This document shows positions 1 to 12,006 of a DNA stretch of 64,000 bases, piece after piece. Numbering within the stretch: position 1 is the first letter of the stretch; every line of letters begins with the position of its first letter. The notes below the pieces were generated by a model. It was not told the origin of the DNA. It ran no database searches and saw only the letters and a list, made by a program, of their open reading frames with translations. This DNA comes from Bimastos eiseni (taxonomy: Eukaryota > Annelida > Clitellata > Crassiclitellata > Lumbricidae), in the NCBI GenBank assembly GCA_959347315.1, contig OY365807.1:9205147-9269146 (forward strand), given 5' to 3'. The translations under genes and the position numbers were made by a program.

Positions 1-289
1 CATGTGCTAGGGTCTTCACCTTGTTGATTAGAAATCTCTTACATGTCCTGAAGCATGATGGTGCAGTTTAGGATATGCTGCAAGTGTCCGTGAGGGCTTT
101 TCTAGTGGAATTGTTCAATTTAGAGACAAGTGCATGTATGGCATGATCAATTCTTTAGATAAATAAACAGTAAATTAATTCAAAGATAAAATGTCAAATT
201 TAACACTGTATATAGAAACTTCCGAGATACATAAAGGTATCAAGAAGAAGAGCAGTCCCTTCATTTTCTCAACCTTGGCAATATGAGGG

Positions 290-450
290 TGAGTGGCAAG
301 TCCTCTCCCTCGCCATCTGATTTTCCCTCTGTCAGTGGGATCACTATGGCCAAGTTTGCTGGGGGTGCACATGCAGCAGAAACCTCAGACTAAATTTCTG
401 CCCTATTCGGCATTTAAATCCCAAACCTCTAGCATGTTAACCACTACACT
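290..450 (-). repeat. tRNA-derived SINE-like fragment
   Basis: Read on the minus strand, about 448 down to 400 shows a tRNA-like head: an A-box-like TAGTGTAGTGGTTAAC, then a B-box-like GGGATTTAAATGCC. It lies upstream of the first visible exon of the coiled-coil gene. No second copy of this family is evident here, so the edges are approximate. Confidence 0.4.
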
Positions 451-747
451 ATATGCTTATATAAAAATTCTTAAGAAGCATAAAAGTAAAGGTGTGTTTA
501 TCTTGATATAGGCATCATGCAATGGAAACTGTTTTCTGGGAAAGACAGTTTAGACCTGAGTGAGATTTCAGAACTGATTGCCAGTGATTGGTCTCTAATG
601 TTATTCAGATCTAAATTTTTAAGTTGTATAGGTAACACGCTTATTCATGTGTCTCTACATAAGTGCTGATCCGAGGTTGAAAGGGGATCATCTGGGTGAG
701 ATGAAGATTAACTACTCGTCTGCTAAGTCATCCGTTTTTTGTTTCAG

Positions 748-2608
748 AGATTCCACGGCCAACTGTTGTACGATCAGACCAACTGGAACCTTCTGAGCAG
801 ATTGAGCAGCTCAACGGGGCCATATGTAGTGTTCTAGATTCAACGAAACAACTGCGCAGCAAGATTCGCAAAGAATGTGTTCCAACAAACGTCTGCTCCT
901 ATCTCAGGCACTGCATCAAGGAAAATGATGTATGGACCATTATTCCTTGTATTGCCATCGTTTTGGCTATTCACCATAATTGTTTCATTGTGCATTGTCA
1001 GCTCCTCGCAAAAGCACTTCTCTGTGGCCTAAGCGATGATGGAATCCAGTTATTAAAACTACACAAATGATGCTAATTCTTTTTTATGCATGTTTTCTTT
1101 ATGCTTATAAATGCAAGTTCTGTTACTGGTAACAGTCTGATCAGTTGCAAAACTGTACTTTATTGATGTTAAAATGATAATATAAAAATAAATTCACGTG
1201 TACATGAAATTATGTTAATTGTCTATTTACACACGCTTTCTGAATATTTACTCATATCCTGAAACTTTATGCCATTTCCTTGGCTTTACCGTGCAGTGTG
1301 CTGCCGAAATATCGAAACATCCTGGCTCTTACAAACTTGATAGAGTGCTGGTGAATCTCCCAGATGTGGTTGCTTTTGTGTCCCTGAATAATCTAGATTT
1401 ACATCACATTTATGAATGTTCTGTTACAGTTCATGCAGCAGGTCGTTGTACTGTTTACACTTGGTTTAGATCTTTGCATGTTATTTTCAGGTGGAAATTC
1501 AGCGTATGACATCACAGAAGGAGTATTATGAGCGCAGCATTTCAGAACTAACCACAGACTTACGTGAGGCAATCGAGACAGCAGACACTACAGAACGCGA
1601 TGCAAAGTATGTCTATTCACGTAAAAAATGAATTCTTCAGTGTTTTAACTCTGCTAAAAATGGAGTATACTACTGTCAGTGCTAAGGTCCAAAGGAGAGG
1701 GAGAGGAGTGGTCAACTGTGACAAATCATTCTTCCTAAGGAAAGTAAATTGATAGCACATCATACCCATAACTTTGCTGTGGAATTTGCTAAATGGAAAG
1801 TGCTTACGTAATTTTTCTGCCGTTGCTACAAGCAACAGAGTCGGACTGGGATCATTTTAGGGCCATGCCATTTAAATTATGCAATGTATCTCAAGCTTTT
1901 GGGATTGTATATTTAGATATTTAGAACTAACTGGGTACCTGGTGTTGCACGGGTTGAGACAGGTTTTTGGCCCTGGAGAGCAGGAAGAGGGCAGATGCGG
2001 GTTCACCAACCCTTCTACTGGGTGTCCCAGGTGTTCCCCTAGCGAACGGCGAAGGTTTCGAGTCAACAGCTGTAAAAGTGCGCATGTGTATAAGCGGACA
2101 GACAGACTGTATTCCTGCTACCTGTGCAATATCTCCAAAACCGTCCATTCATTCATGACGGTGTAAAAGAAAAACAGGTGTGGCAGACAGACATCTCGTG
2201 CACATGTCGGCAAATGTGTGGCAGGTGTTTTGTCGACATGCTCCTGGCGACCGAGAAGGAAACTTTCCTTGGGGGAAGAAGTCCAGAGACAAGTTTTTGG
2301 CCCTGGAGATCAGGAAGAGGGAGACCGCGGGATTCACCAACCCCTCTACAGTACAAACTGATTCTTTGCTAGATACATTGAAACATTGACATTCCTTATA
2401 TTATCCCTCAGTAATCTAGATTTGATTTTATTTCTGCATTTGAAGGAAAATCTGGAAAAAGCTGGAGTCACAGCCTCAGAAATCAGAAGCCCATCATCTG
2501 GGTACAGGTTTTTGGGGAAGTGCAGGTGGTGGTGGCACTAATGCAAAGAAGGATGACCCAGGTTCAGATGAGGATGACTCTGACAAATGGAACTGGTACA
2601 TCTCGTAA
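748..2608 (+). CDS. 3' exons of an unidentified coiled-coil protein
   Basis: Three exons join in one frame: 748-929 (acceptor tttcag, donor gtatgg), 1491-1606 (donor gtatgt) and 2446-2608, ending TAA. The phases agree at both junctions (0, then 2+1). The first exon starts in phase, so earlier exons lie upstream of the window. The visible 153 residues begin with a Pro/charged segment followed by heptad-like charged helix (for example QIEQLNGAI, SELTTDLREAIETAD), which suggests a coiled coil. The tail is glycine-rich, then acidic (DDPGSDEDDSDK), and ends in WNWYIS. I do not recognise the family and assign no function. If the donor at 930 were not used, the frame would run on to a TGA near 1070, giving a different C-terminus. 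Confidence is high that this is a real gene end and low on identity. Confidence 0.7.
1955..2350 (+). repeat. Local direct duplication in an intron
   Basis: A ~60-base stretch near 1960-2020 (TTTTTGGCCCTGGAGA, AGGAAGAGGG, TTCACCAACCC, TCTAC) recurs near 2293-2350 with few changes. It sits in the last intron of the coiled-coil gene. The short open frames across it are by-products of the repeat. Confidence 0.6.
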
Positions 2609-2686
2609 AGTTGTGGCAAAACAGAGACTTTCACAGACTTTAATTCTAGTATTTTGATGTTTGGAATTGTACTATTTAATTTTTGG

Positions 2687-2692
2687 AATAAA
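2687..2692 (+). terminator. Polyadenylation signal of the coiled-coil gene
   Basis: An AATAAA hexamer lies about 80 bases after the TAA at 2606-2608, in AT-rich sequence, the expected place for the 3' end of this transcript. Confidence 0.6.
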
Positions 2693-5600
2693 TTTTTGTG
2701 TATTTTTAAGCTGGAGTTTCTGCCGTTGTTTTAGAATTGTTTGTAGTGCAAGAGAGTCTGATCTAAAGTAAATTCAGAGATGAAGATCTGTTTGACTGAG
2801 TGTGATCATTTGTGCCACAATGACAATAACCTTTCTTGCTCCCCAATCCATTATGAAGATCCCTTGGTAAGTATAATAAAACAGGGTCCAAATCTGCATT
2901 TAACCAAAAATGGAAGCTTAATAAAACTAGCAAAAACGTAGGTAAATGGTTTTTGTAGGGTGGCAGATATATCCACAATGTGAGAAAGTTATTACTCAGC
3001 CGAATAATATACCTTGTGGTTTGGTCTCAAAACTAAGTGTTGTTGCCAGTGTTGGTGGACATCAACGCCATATTAGAGATATTCATTTTGTTACTTCCAC
3101 AAGGCAAGACAATTGTCCACGTTTCTCAAACAACCAAACAGGCATAATATAATGGAAAGAAGAGAATGGTAGATAAAGGAAATATTAAACGATATCACGT
3201 GCAGTTAAAAATTAATATCTAATGTAGGCCTACAAAAACTAAAAGAATTTATTTATGTGTTTTCAACATAGGGCTTAGCTTTCTCAAGTGGCACTTTTCA
3301 AATGTGAAGTGTACAATTAGGTAACACCAACAGTAGAAATTGTGCGTGTATGTATGTTTGTTGTGTATGTATTTATGTATATGTATATTATCGTATGCAA
3401 TATTCCTTTGTGATATTTTTATGCAGGATGTATGTGTTTCTGAAGGGCAAAACACCTGTGAAACACGTCAATTGCCGAGGAGGATTGACTTGCAAGTAAA
3501 AATTATAGGCCTATACACCATGATGCACCAACCATGAAGGGTAACAATATATATACGTAGTCACTTGGGCCGATAAAATATTGATGTGGGGAACATAACA
3601 AGCCGATTCTTTCGAGACCTTTAGAGTTCTGCCTTACAAGTACCACAAGTCACATGGACTTAAATTAAAGCGGTTTTGCAGTTGCAGCCAACATAAAACC
3701 AGTCAAGGCTGAGGCAGATTATTGACAGACAAACTGCGACTTAAAACAGGATCTGGGTGCAGTTGCTGTCCTCATTGTTCTGAGCAAGTTCTGTAAAAAG
3801 AAACTGGCATTTCTTGCCAAACTGATGGCATGGAAATGATCTCCATCTTTACACTTTTTAAATCTGGTTTCTCTGGCACAAATGAATGAGATCCTTGTTC
3901 TCCAGCAGCAGAATTCAAGCAAAAATTCAGAATTCAAAAATGTTGCTAACTCATAGATGTCATTGATTCACTGACGAACACGATTTCACAGCCACAGAAT
4001 GAACTGCAAGGAACTGTGGAACAAGACATCATCTGGCTGCAAAACATGAATGCCTTCAGCTGAGAAGGAATTGAAATTGATGATGCCTGGACAAATATTA
4101 TATTGGTTTGATTTGTCTTTGTGGTCGAGGAAGTAGGCTCGTCAGCTGCATAGATCTATGGTCGGCTTGCTTCCTGTGGCCAGCATTTCGCACTCTTTGT
4201 AGACGATGGATCATTCGGGAGATTGGAATTTTCCGCTATTGACGGCTGTTGCATGTCTACCGATTACTTACTCAACGCTCAATGCTCCAACTGAGAAGAC
4301 CCTAGCCATAGGGCCAATGGTAGCGGAGGGTTATTGTTGAATCCAGTACATATAATTATCTAGTCCTTAAAATATGTTTACCGATGCAGGCCTTTAGGCT
4401 GCATCCTGTTTAGACCTTTATGCAGAGGTTAGCCTAACACTAATATTATTCGCACAAATCTATAGCTAGGAAACATAGAGTGTTGAGAATGATTCGTGCA
4501 GACTTAGTTGAAACCACAGTGTAAGATATACATGCATATCTTACGCCATGGTTGAAACTGTAGATTGCACCGAATATTATAGAGGCTATAAGAACGCGGA
4601 TGCAATGCACTTGCTAATGAAATTTTCGATTAAGTGTTAGGATTCAAGATAATTAAACCGTGTAAGCCTAAATGGTAAGTACAGTATAGATAGAATATGC
4701 CTACGAATAAATATTTTGGCTACCAGTACATTTTCAAGATTTCATATTGTTAAAAGACTGGAATAATTATATTCTAATTCGCTTGACAACAATTGTTTGG
4801 TTGACCTATATAGGTCTGCGTGTCGTATTATCGTACAGCGACTATAACTCATTAACCCGTATACCTAACTTGAAGGCTTTACAGCGGTGATGATTGCAAT
4901 ACTTGCGATTGCCCCACGCGACGATTGACAGTAAGATCTGTAGATATTAATATTACATATAATGTTCAGATAATTAGGCCTATCACAATGCACTCGACTG
5001 TAACAAAAGCATCTAACTAACATAGGGCTTATTGAAATAGGCCTATTTCTTAAATTATTAAATATTTACAAGTGAGATATGCGGTAGTTACATAGGCACA
5101 TGTTGCGTACGTAGGCCTACTTGTATTAGGCCTACGTTCGTTTAGCTGTCCTATATATAGGCCTGTGATTCATTGAAATGTAAAATGCAGATGCAGGCCT
5201 TTAGGCTTTAGTAGGCTATACCTGGCTTTGTTAAATTGCCTTTTAATGTGACCATAGCAATATAGGCCTATGCCTTCACATTACACGGCAGCACTATTTG
5301 ACTCAAGCTTAATTCGTACGAATTTAATCTCGATTACGTTTTTAAGGCAGTTTATACGGAGGACTACGTAGGCTACATGTATGTATGTCATTAAAACATA
5401 ATGACATCATTATCGCTCATGACTGTTATGCATGTGCACAGCTTGGTGAGAAATCAATTCGACCTGCTGACCTAGTATAAACATAGGTCTCTAAAACCTG
5501 CAATATAAGTGAAATAACATTTGAAGTGCAGTCACGAATGTATGGAGCCGATTGCTAAAGTACAGTTAATTTAAGTTAAACGAAGTGGAGTTCGATTAAA

Positions 5601-6097
5601 ACAACACCAGTTGTATAATATATTATACACTGGCGACGAGACGCGTGTTTGCAGGGCGGTGCGCGCAGTTGCATGCAGGCCTATTTGTAGGCTATGCCTG
5701 ATAAATTACAGGCCTACTCGTTTCTACACCTTGACTCAATAAAAACCATCGACTCCGTTTTAAACGCGGTGCAAGTTGTTAGATATAGCCAAGAAATCAT
5801 GTACATAAATACATACAAATATTATAGGCACAATACGTGTGTATGCGTAGGAAATGAACGTAGCCTACATATGATAATAAAATTTCTAGAGGGGATGGAT
5901 TCATTAGCTTATTGGTGGGGTAACTAACTGTAAAATAATACAAATAGGACCATAATAAAATATTTAAATTTTGCATAAAAAATATTTTGATATATTGTTA
6001 TGAGGCTGGTGGTGGCTATGACCATGATGACGACGGTGGTGGTCGTGGTGGTGTGGCGATGACGATGACAATAATTTTGTTCCCTAAGATAAACAGT
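2693..6097. other. Gene-free intergenic DNA with TAGGCCTA-type words
   Basis: No exon with both splice sites and a recognisable protein was found on either strand. From about 4970 to 5270 the palindromic word TAGGCCTA and close variants occur again and again, also near 5684 and 6763. Local CpG content looks higher than in the two large gene bodies. Confidence 0.5.
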
Positions 6098-6190
6098 GAT
6101 GCCTCGGACGAGGGTCGAACCCACTCACTCAGAGCACACTGAGCGTAACGGGCCGACCGCTCCAACCATGCAATCGCCAACCCGTGCCAC
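6098..6190 (-). repeat. tRNA-derived SINE, truncated copy (family 1)
   Basis: On the minus strand this is a ~93-base tRNA-like head: GGAGCGGTCGGCCCG, GCTCAGTGTG, then B-box GGGTTCGACCCTCG and GTCCGAGGC. It matches the longer copies at 38446 and 48075. Only the head is present; the SINE body is missing. Confidence 0.8.
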
Positions 6191-6207
6191 ACGAATAATA
6201 ATCACTT

Positions 6208-6519
6208 ATGATATCAATCATTAATAATGATAACCGTCATCATAATAATAGTAATGATGATGACGATGATAATTATAATAATTATGATGATTTGATGATG
6301 ATGATGATGATGATGATGACGACGACGACGACGGTGACGATTACTATGACAAGAGGAAGAGGGGAAGGGGAGGAGGAAGAAGATCAGGAGGAGGAGGAGG
6401 GGAGGAGAAAGTAGAATAATAAAAATAAGAAAAGGAATAATAATAATAATAATAAAAATAATAAAAATAATAATGATAATAATAATGATAATGATAATGA
6501 TAATAATGATAATGATAAC

Positions 6520-6554
<35 letters not shown>

Positions 6555-6560
6555 TAATAA
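6208..6560. repeat. Trinucleotide and purine microsatellites (GAT, GAC, GGA, AAT)
   Basis: Successive simple arrays: ATG/GAT and GAC repeats to about 6340, GA-rich GGAGGA repeats to about 6412, then AAT/GAT repeats to about 6555. Open frames here (poly-D, poly-L) come only from the repeats. Confidence 0.95.
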
Positions 6561-7927
6561 TAGCAATGTAACTTTTATGGCTTCTATTCTGTTTAAATGG
6601 CGTCTGCTTTGGGGCATCAAAATAATTTTGCCGAAAATCAGATCCATTATTTTTCTGAAGCTCTTGAAACTAGAGAGACTGCATTATGCCTGTGATAATT
6701 ATAGCCTATACGAGAGATGAAAAGAACTTCTGTTTTTCAACCACGGTGTGTGATATAGGCCTAAATAATATATTTGAACTTCGTATCCGTGAGCACAAGA
6801 CAAGGCATGCAGCCCATCGGGCGGTTCAGAGAAGAGGCAGTGATTTTAATTTGCTTGTATTGACGACTTTCGTTTGGATTATTTCTAGGTCACGAGTCAC
6901 GACACGTACATGCGCGCTAAGCGTTGAGTTTGCCCGCATTTCCTACATCCATAAACGATCGATCAACTGGTCGCCGGTAAAATCTATTTATATTTATTTT
7001 CATTTCTATTGATTGGTAACTTACGCTAGTAAGTGCAGAGTTTTTCTGCGAAATATTACATTCTTTGTAAAACTATGAAGGCGGTAATTATAGCGGTGCG
7101 TTAGGCTAACCCGTTTGGCATTTTGCCTCTTTGACGGTTGTGATTTCACTAAGTCAATGTATAGCTAGTGTACTAGTAGACCATAGCAAATTTCACGGGA
7201 ACGGACACAAGCCCTTCGGATAAAACTGCCGGACATAACTAACCCCCCGGACAAAAGCCTCCCTCCCCTCTATGGCTTGAACATAAGCCCCTCAAGTTAG
7301 GCCATTTATAACCTCGAGAAGCGAGCACCATGTCTCTTTGATCAGCTCTTACAGATTCGTCAGCGATTGTATTTAACGGCAGATAACAATTAGTATAACT
7401 AACTCTATTAAGTATTTGCGAATCCAAAAATAGAAAAAGAAATTCATAAGTGAACTTAACCTTTGACAGAATTTATTGTCTGAGTTGTTAGATATATATA
7501 ATTGACACGTTGAATCAACAGAATTAGGCCTACGCAGATAATTGCCGGGTCCAACGGAAATGCGCATAGGGAATCTAAAAGGAATCTCAGTTTTTAAAAA
7601 GTTCGGCGGTTTTTAGGTTTTCAAGGTTTCTAGATTTTAACTTTCGTACCACTTCAAAAAATGACGACCCATGCAGAATTAGTCTACACGGACAGCGTCT
7701 CATGCACCCATCTTCGGTATCCCAGCCAGAAGTCCATTGGGCAGGGAATATTATGTGAACGTTACAATTAAATCACAGTTCAAATAAAATGTGAACATTT
7801 TACTTTGAAATGTAAAAAACCTACAAAACCTAACATTTTGACTGTTGTATATATAAACTTTTGGGTCAAATTGAATTGTACGACCCTGGCCATAGCCCCA
7901 TAACTGACTGTAGCGATGGCAACCAGG

Positions 7928-8073
7928 CAGAGGCGGCGATCTCGTTTGACAGAGGGGGGGGGGCACCCAACGAGAGGCGTAGAAAATGTGGAGGGGACAA
8001 ACGTACAACGTGTCCCCTCTCCGTAAAGGGTGGAGGGTCTTGTCCCCTCGACCCCACTGGATCGCCGCCTCTG
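7928..8073. mobile_element. 146-bp MITE-like inverted-terminal repeat, copy 1
   Basis: Starts CAGAGGCGGCGATC and ends GATCGCCGCCTCTG, a perfect 14-bp terminal inverted repeat (15 bp counting the next G/C pair). Inside are further inverted segments (GGGGAC...GTCCCC). Related copies lie at 8456 and 58753. No coding capacity. No clear target-site duplication is visible, so the transposon class is undecided. Confidence 0.75.
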
Positions 8074-8357
8074 CAGCCATGTAGGGATTGTAGGCCTATG
8101 GCGGTTCTGTTGTAAAGAAGGGATATCCGTAGGCTTAGATTCTATTCAGGATATCCGATATTGGGCAGAGATTTGCTAGCTGTATAGGCCTAGTTGAGAA
8201 TAATTAGAGCCTCGACGCGATTTGAATTTCATAGTTTTGGAAGGCAAGTGCATGCTAGGCCTGTATATCGCCCCCATAACTAGGTCATGTCGATAGTCAA
8301 GAAAAAACAAGTTGAACAACGCTTAATCATAGGCCTAGTCGATCTCTACTTATCGTG

Positions 8358-8400
8358 TAAATTAATGTAAACTGTCGTCACAGCAGTTTACATTAACTTA
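8358..8400. repeat. Inverted repeat / potential hairpin
   Basis: TTAATGTAAACTG is followed after about 9 bases by CAGTTTACATTAA, an almost perfect 13-bp palindromic arm pair. Part of the right arm (TTACATTAACTTAC) is repeated directly afterwards. Confidence 0.7.
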
Positions 8401-8455
8401 CTTACATTAACTTACGGCTTGATTGTGAACGCCATCGGAAATAGACATCTGCGTC

Positions 8456-8584
8456 CAGAGGCGGCGATCTCATTTGAGAGGTGGGGAGCCACCCAATGAG
8501 AGGTGTAAGAAATGTGTGGGGGACAAACATATAACCTGTCCTCTATCTGTAAAGGGTGGGGGACTTGTCCCCTCGACCGCCCCG
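8456..8584. mobile_element. MITE-like repeat, copy 2 (right end degraded)
   Basis: Same left end (CAGAGGCGGCGATCTC) and same interior as the copy at 7928, including GTAAAGGGTG and CTTGTCCCCTCGACC. The right inverted terminus is lost after GACCGCCCC. It lies about 380 bases from copy 1 in the same orientation. Confidence 0.7.
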
Positions 8585-9360
8585 AAGAGTACAGTCTTGG
8601 ACGAAAGTTGTACACGCGCGTGTTGACAGAAGGAAACATTTTGCGGAATGGCTTAAGTTCCATGACTTGCATTTAATAAAAGCCTATAATTTTTATTTAG
8701 CTTACCAGATTTCGATTGATAGACTAAATTCAAAAGCTCTATATCGGTGTTATAAACTATGTCCTTAAATTTCTTCGTCTACTAAGCTTATGGAGTCGAT
8801 CATAGTTTTCTAGTTTGTGGACTTTGATGTTGGCATAAAGGCGCAGCACCCATTGAAACGGCAGCAGTGCACGTTCGGTCAAGTCATTGGGAAAAGGAAT
8901 AGGATAAAGGTCATAAATTATTTGGTCGCTGTGAAATTCATGAACATTTACATTATCCATTTAATGTGTTTGTGTAAACAGCGTTGACGCGGGTCGCGCT
9001 ACCTGTTGAACCGTTTCTTGTTTAAGAAAAGCGCTACATACTAACTAATGGAGTTTAATTTTGCCCGCGTAAGCGGCGTAAAGGTGCAAAGAGTAAGACC
9101 CTAATGTGGAGCAAAAATACGTCAGTTCATTGCAATTCTTCATAAAAGTGCTTTTAAGATGCATAGTCAAAATTATTTGAGTATGTATAAGTGACGAATT
9201 CCTGTGCTATAGTCTTGTATCCGCTCGTCTATGCAAGCGAGCACGCAACACCTGTAGCCTGATAGCCTCGCTGTTTATTCGTTTTTCTGCAATTGTTTGT
9301 ATTTTTAGTAACCCATTTATCATTCGAGTCATAAATTCCGACCACAGTCCCATAACTTAG

Positions 9361-9645
9361 CAGAAGCCGGATTGATGAAAAGAATCATGCCGAAGTAGAA
9401 GCTGGATATGATGAAAAGAATCATACATAAATATAGGCTGGAGGTGATGAAAAGACTTCTGCCTATGTAGTAGCTGGATGTGATGAAAAGAATTCTGTTT
9501 AAATGCATGGGAGCTGGATTGTTGAAAAGAATTATGTTTAAATGGAAGCTGGATATGATGAAAAGAATCGTGTTTAAATGGATACTGGATGTGATGAAAA
9601 GAATCGTGTTTAAATGGGAGCTGGATTGATAAAAAGTATTGTATC
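9361..9645. repeat. Minisatellite, ~37-bp unit, about 8 copies
   Basis: The unit contains AGCTGGATATGATGAAAAGA followed by ATCGTGTTTAAATGG, repeated about eight times with divergence rising toward the left. It stays open on the minus strand (repeated HDSFHHIQ-like peptide), but it lacks splice sites, homology or a plausible gene around it. Confidence 0.85.
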
Positions 9646-9813
9646 GATGTCACAGCAGGTAACCATGCACGAAGCTGCCATAATCAGATGCAATGAATTT
9701 GGGACGATAAAATGATAAATTATCAGCTCATCTTAATGCACCCATTTGCAGGATTGCTTCAAATATTACTTTGTTGCAATATTTTAAAGTGCATCTTGAA
9801 ATGGGGCCTTTAG

Positions 9814-11424
9814 CAGTGGGGGCTCCACAGAGAGCCATGGCCCCCCAACTAAGCTTGTGGCCCCCGCTGGCCCAAATTTTTTTTACCAATTTACCATAAA
9901 ATCTGGTATCACTTAGACATGTTATTTACTTGCTGAGACATAATGCATGATGAAATTTTTTTTTTAAATTTTCAGGGCATTGAAAGGCTCAACATAATTA
10001 GGCATACTTGCGGAATGAAATCTTAAATTATTTTTTTCATGGATATCCTCACCGGGATATCTTAGGTACTTGTTTTGTTTAGAATTTTGAGTGGCAGATA
10101 TGGTCAGGGATAAGATAATAGAAAAGGTCAAGAAGTCAATTTAGTTTTACACACTCTCACCATAAATGGCTCAAGCCTCAAACAAAGCATATTTTGTCTC
10201 AGAAACGGCTAGTTTTGGTGTACGATTTTTTATCCACATTGTAGTTAATGAATGTTTTCTATATTTCTAACCTGCAAACGGATTAGATGCAAAGCCACTG
10301 TCGGCCATTGTTTTAGTTTAGATACTCTTAAGATAGGTCAAATATGGGTCCAGGTTGTCAGATTTAGTTGCCAATAATAGTTGGTCAAGGTTTTGAGGGT
10401 GCAAGTGTAATGAGCATGGTGTTAATTAGAGTCTGCAGCAGTTGGAAGGCAGTTGGAGGAAGAGGAGGACACTGGCCATTTATGTCCTCATTAATTGAAT
10501 GTAATTTGACTTGATACATGTAAATCTATTCCAGAAGCTAGCGATGTTTTGCATTACTTGAAAGGTCTTGACTTCAAGTTCTCTTACGCATAAGAAATGG
10601 GTTGAAGCACAGAGTGAGTTAAATATGGCCTTTCTCTTACTGCTACGATTGATGTACAAGCATCAATGCAAAACATAAGTCGCTCTTGAATCATGATGGC
10701 ACTGTTTCTTTTGCATTTTTCTATAACAGTAATGTTGAATTGCTCAGCCATGAAATTCCCAAAGTTGGACACCTGCTGAAGCGTTCAAGTTTATGTGCAA
10801 CTAAGATGGCCACAATGACCAATGTTCCATCTAAGCTGTGCGCATGCGCACGGGTCATGGAGCCGACGAACACAAGAATTTGTGTGCGCACACAAAGTGT
10901 TATACAAGAATAACGAGTCACGGTTTCTTTTTATGAAACCATGTAATTCGAGTCTCCTAACTGGCTGAGGCCTACCTCACTCCAAAAACTTTAGTTCCTT
11001 GGCTGAATCGTCTCATTATTTATTTTTAAACATGGAACTTTTCTAAGGTTATCAGAAATTATCACAATCGACTTTCAGATTATGGACTTAATTTAACTAT
11101 CGTCACATTCAGCTCGGACCTGCGCACAAAAGTGTCAACCATTTATAAATAAATGTTGCACATAAAACATTTCTTGCGCATGCTCTCCAAAAAATTAGAG
11201 GGAGCATTGACATAACCTGGCTTCTTTTCTGAGACCATAATTGTAAGCTTGCTTTTCATGAGGTTGTTGAGGTGAAGAATTCATGTTGCTTATGTATGAA
11301 TCTGGCCAATGTCACTCAGTGTGAACAAAACCTAGCACTATCGGTTTCAACAAAGTCGGGTATCCAATTGGCCCCCTTTCATGTTCATTGGCCCCCCCTG
11401 ATGGAAAACGTAGAGCTGCCACTG
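9814..11424. mobile_element. hAT-like DNA transposon, non-autonomous, 1.6 kb
   Basis: The left end CAGTGGGGGCTCCAC and the right end, read inward as CAGTGGCAGCTCTAC, are inverted termini. The flanks are GCCTTTAG (left) and GCCTTTAA (right), an 8-bp target duplication with one mismatch, as hAT elements make. The interior holds no long open frame or recognisable transposase, so this is a decayed or non-autonomous copy. Confidence 0.7.
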
Positions 11425-12006
11425 GCCTTTAAGAAAAGTATACTTTCAGAAAGAGTTGAGACAACATTTATTTTAAAATGATATAATCGTTTGTTGTATA
11501 ATATCAGGATGACAAATCACGTCACAGCTAACTCATTGCAAGCTTGTTAGAACTATGGTCATTGGAGTGGCTTGAAAATCTAGTTATATAATATATTGCA
11601 CTGGAGATATAAGGCTTGTCAGAGCTTGCCTATCTTGTATTTGCTGCTGCTTATCTGTGCATGCAGATTGTTGAGAAGATAAAGATTATAAATAGCCGGT
11701 CGTTGCCTGTGATACTGGGGAAGATGCATCACGTAACGGTTTATTTTGTGTGTTGAAGGACTACTGAGATCATTGCTTTGCTCATAAGGCTAAATTGGCA
11801 TATATGAATTGCTGCAGATATAAATTATGTGCTTCTATGTTGCAACATTTTAAGTTCATATTATCAAGGTATGGTGATATATAAATACTACATGTGAAAG
11901 GTGCTATAGTACATTGTATAACTAGAAATGTTTAGTTTAGTAATGCTGCATACAGCTGTACTATGTTGAACTGAGTAGTCATTTTTTAATATTGTATTTC
12001 TGGCAG

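Noticed and set aside
9357..9653. 98-codon minus-strand repeat peptide
   Set aside because: Translation of a 37-bp minisatellite with no gene context.
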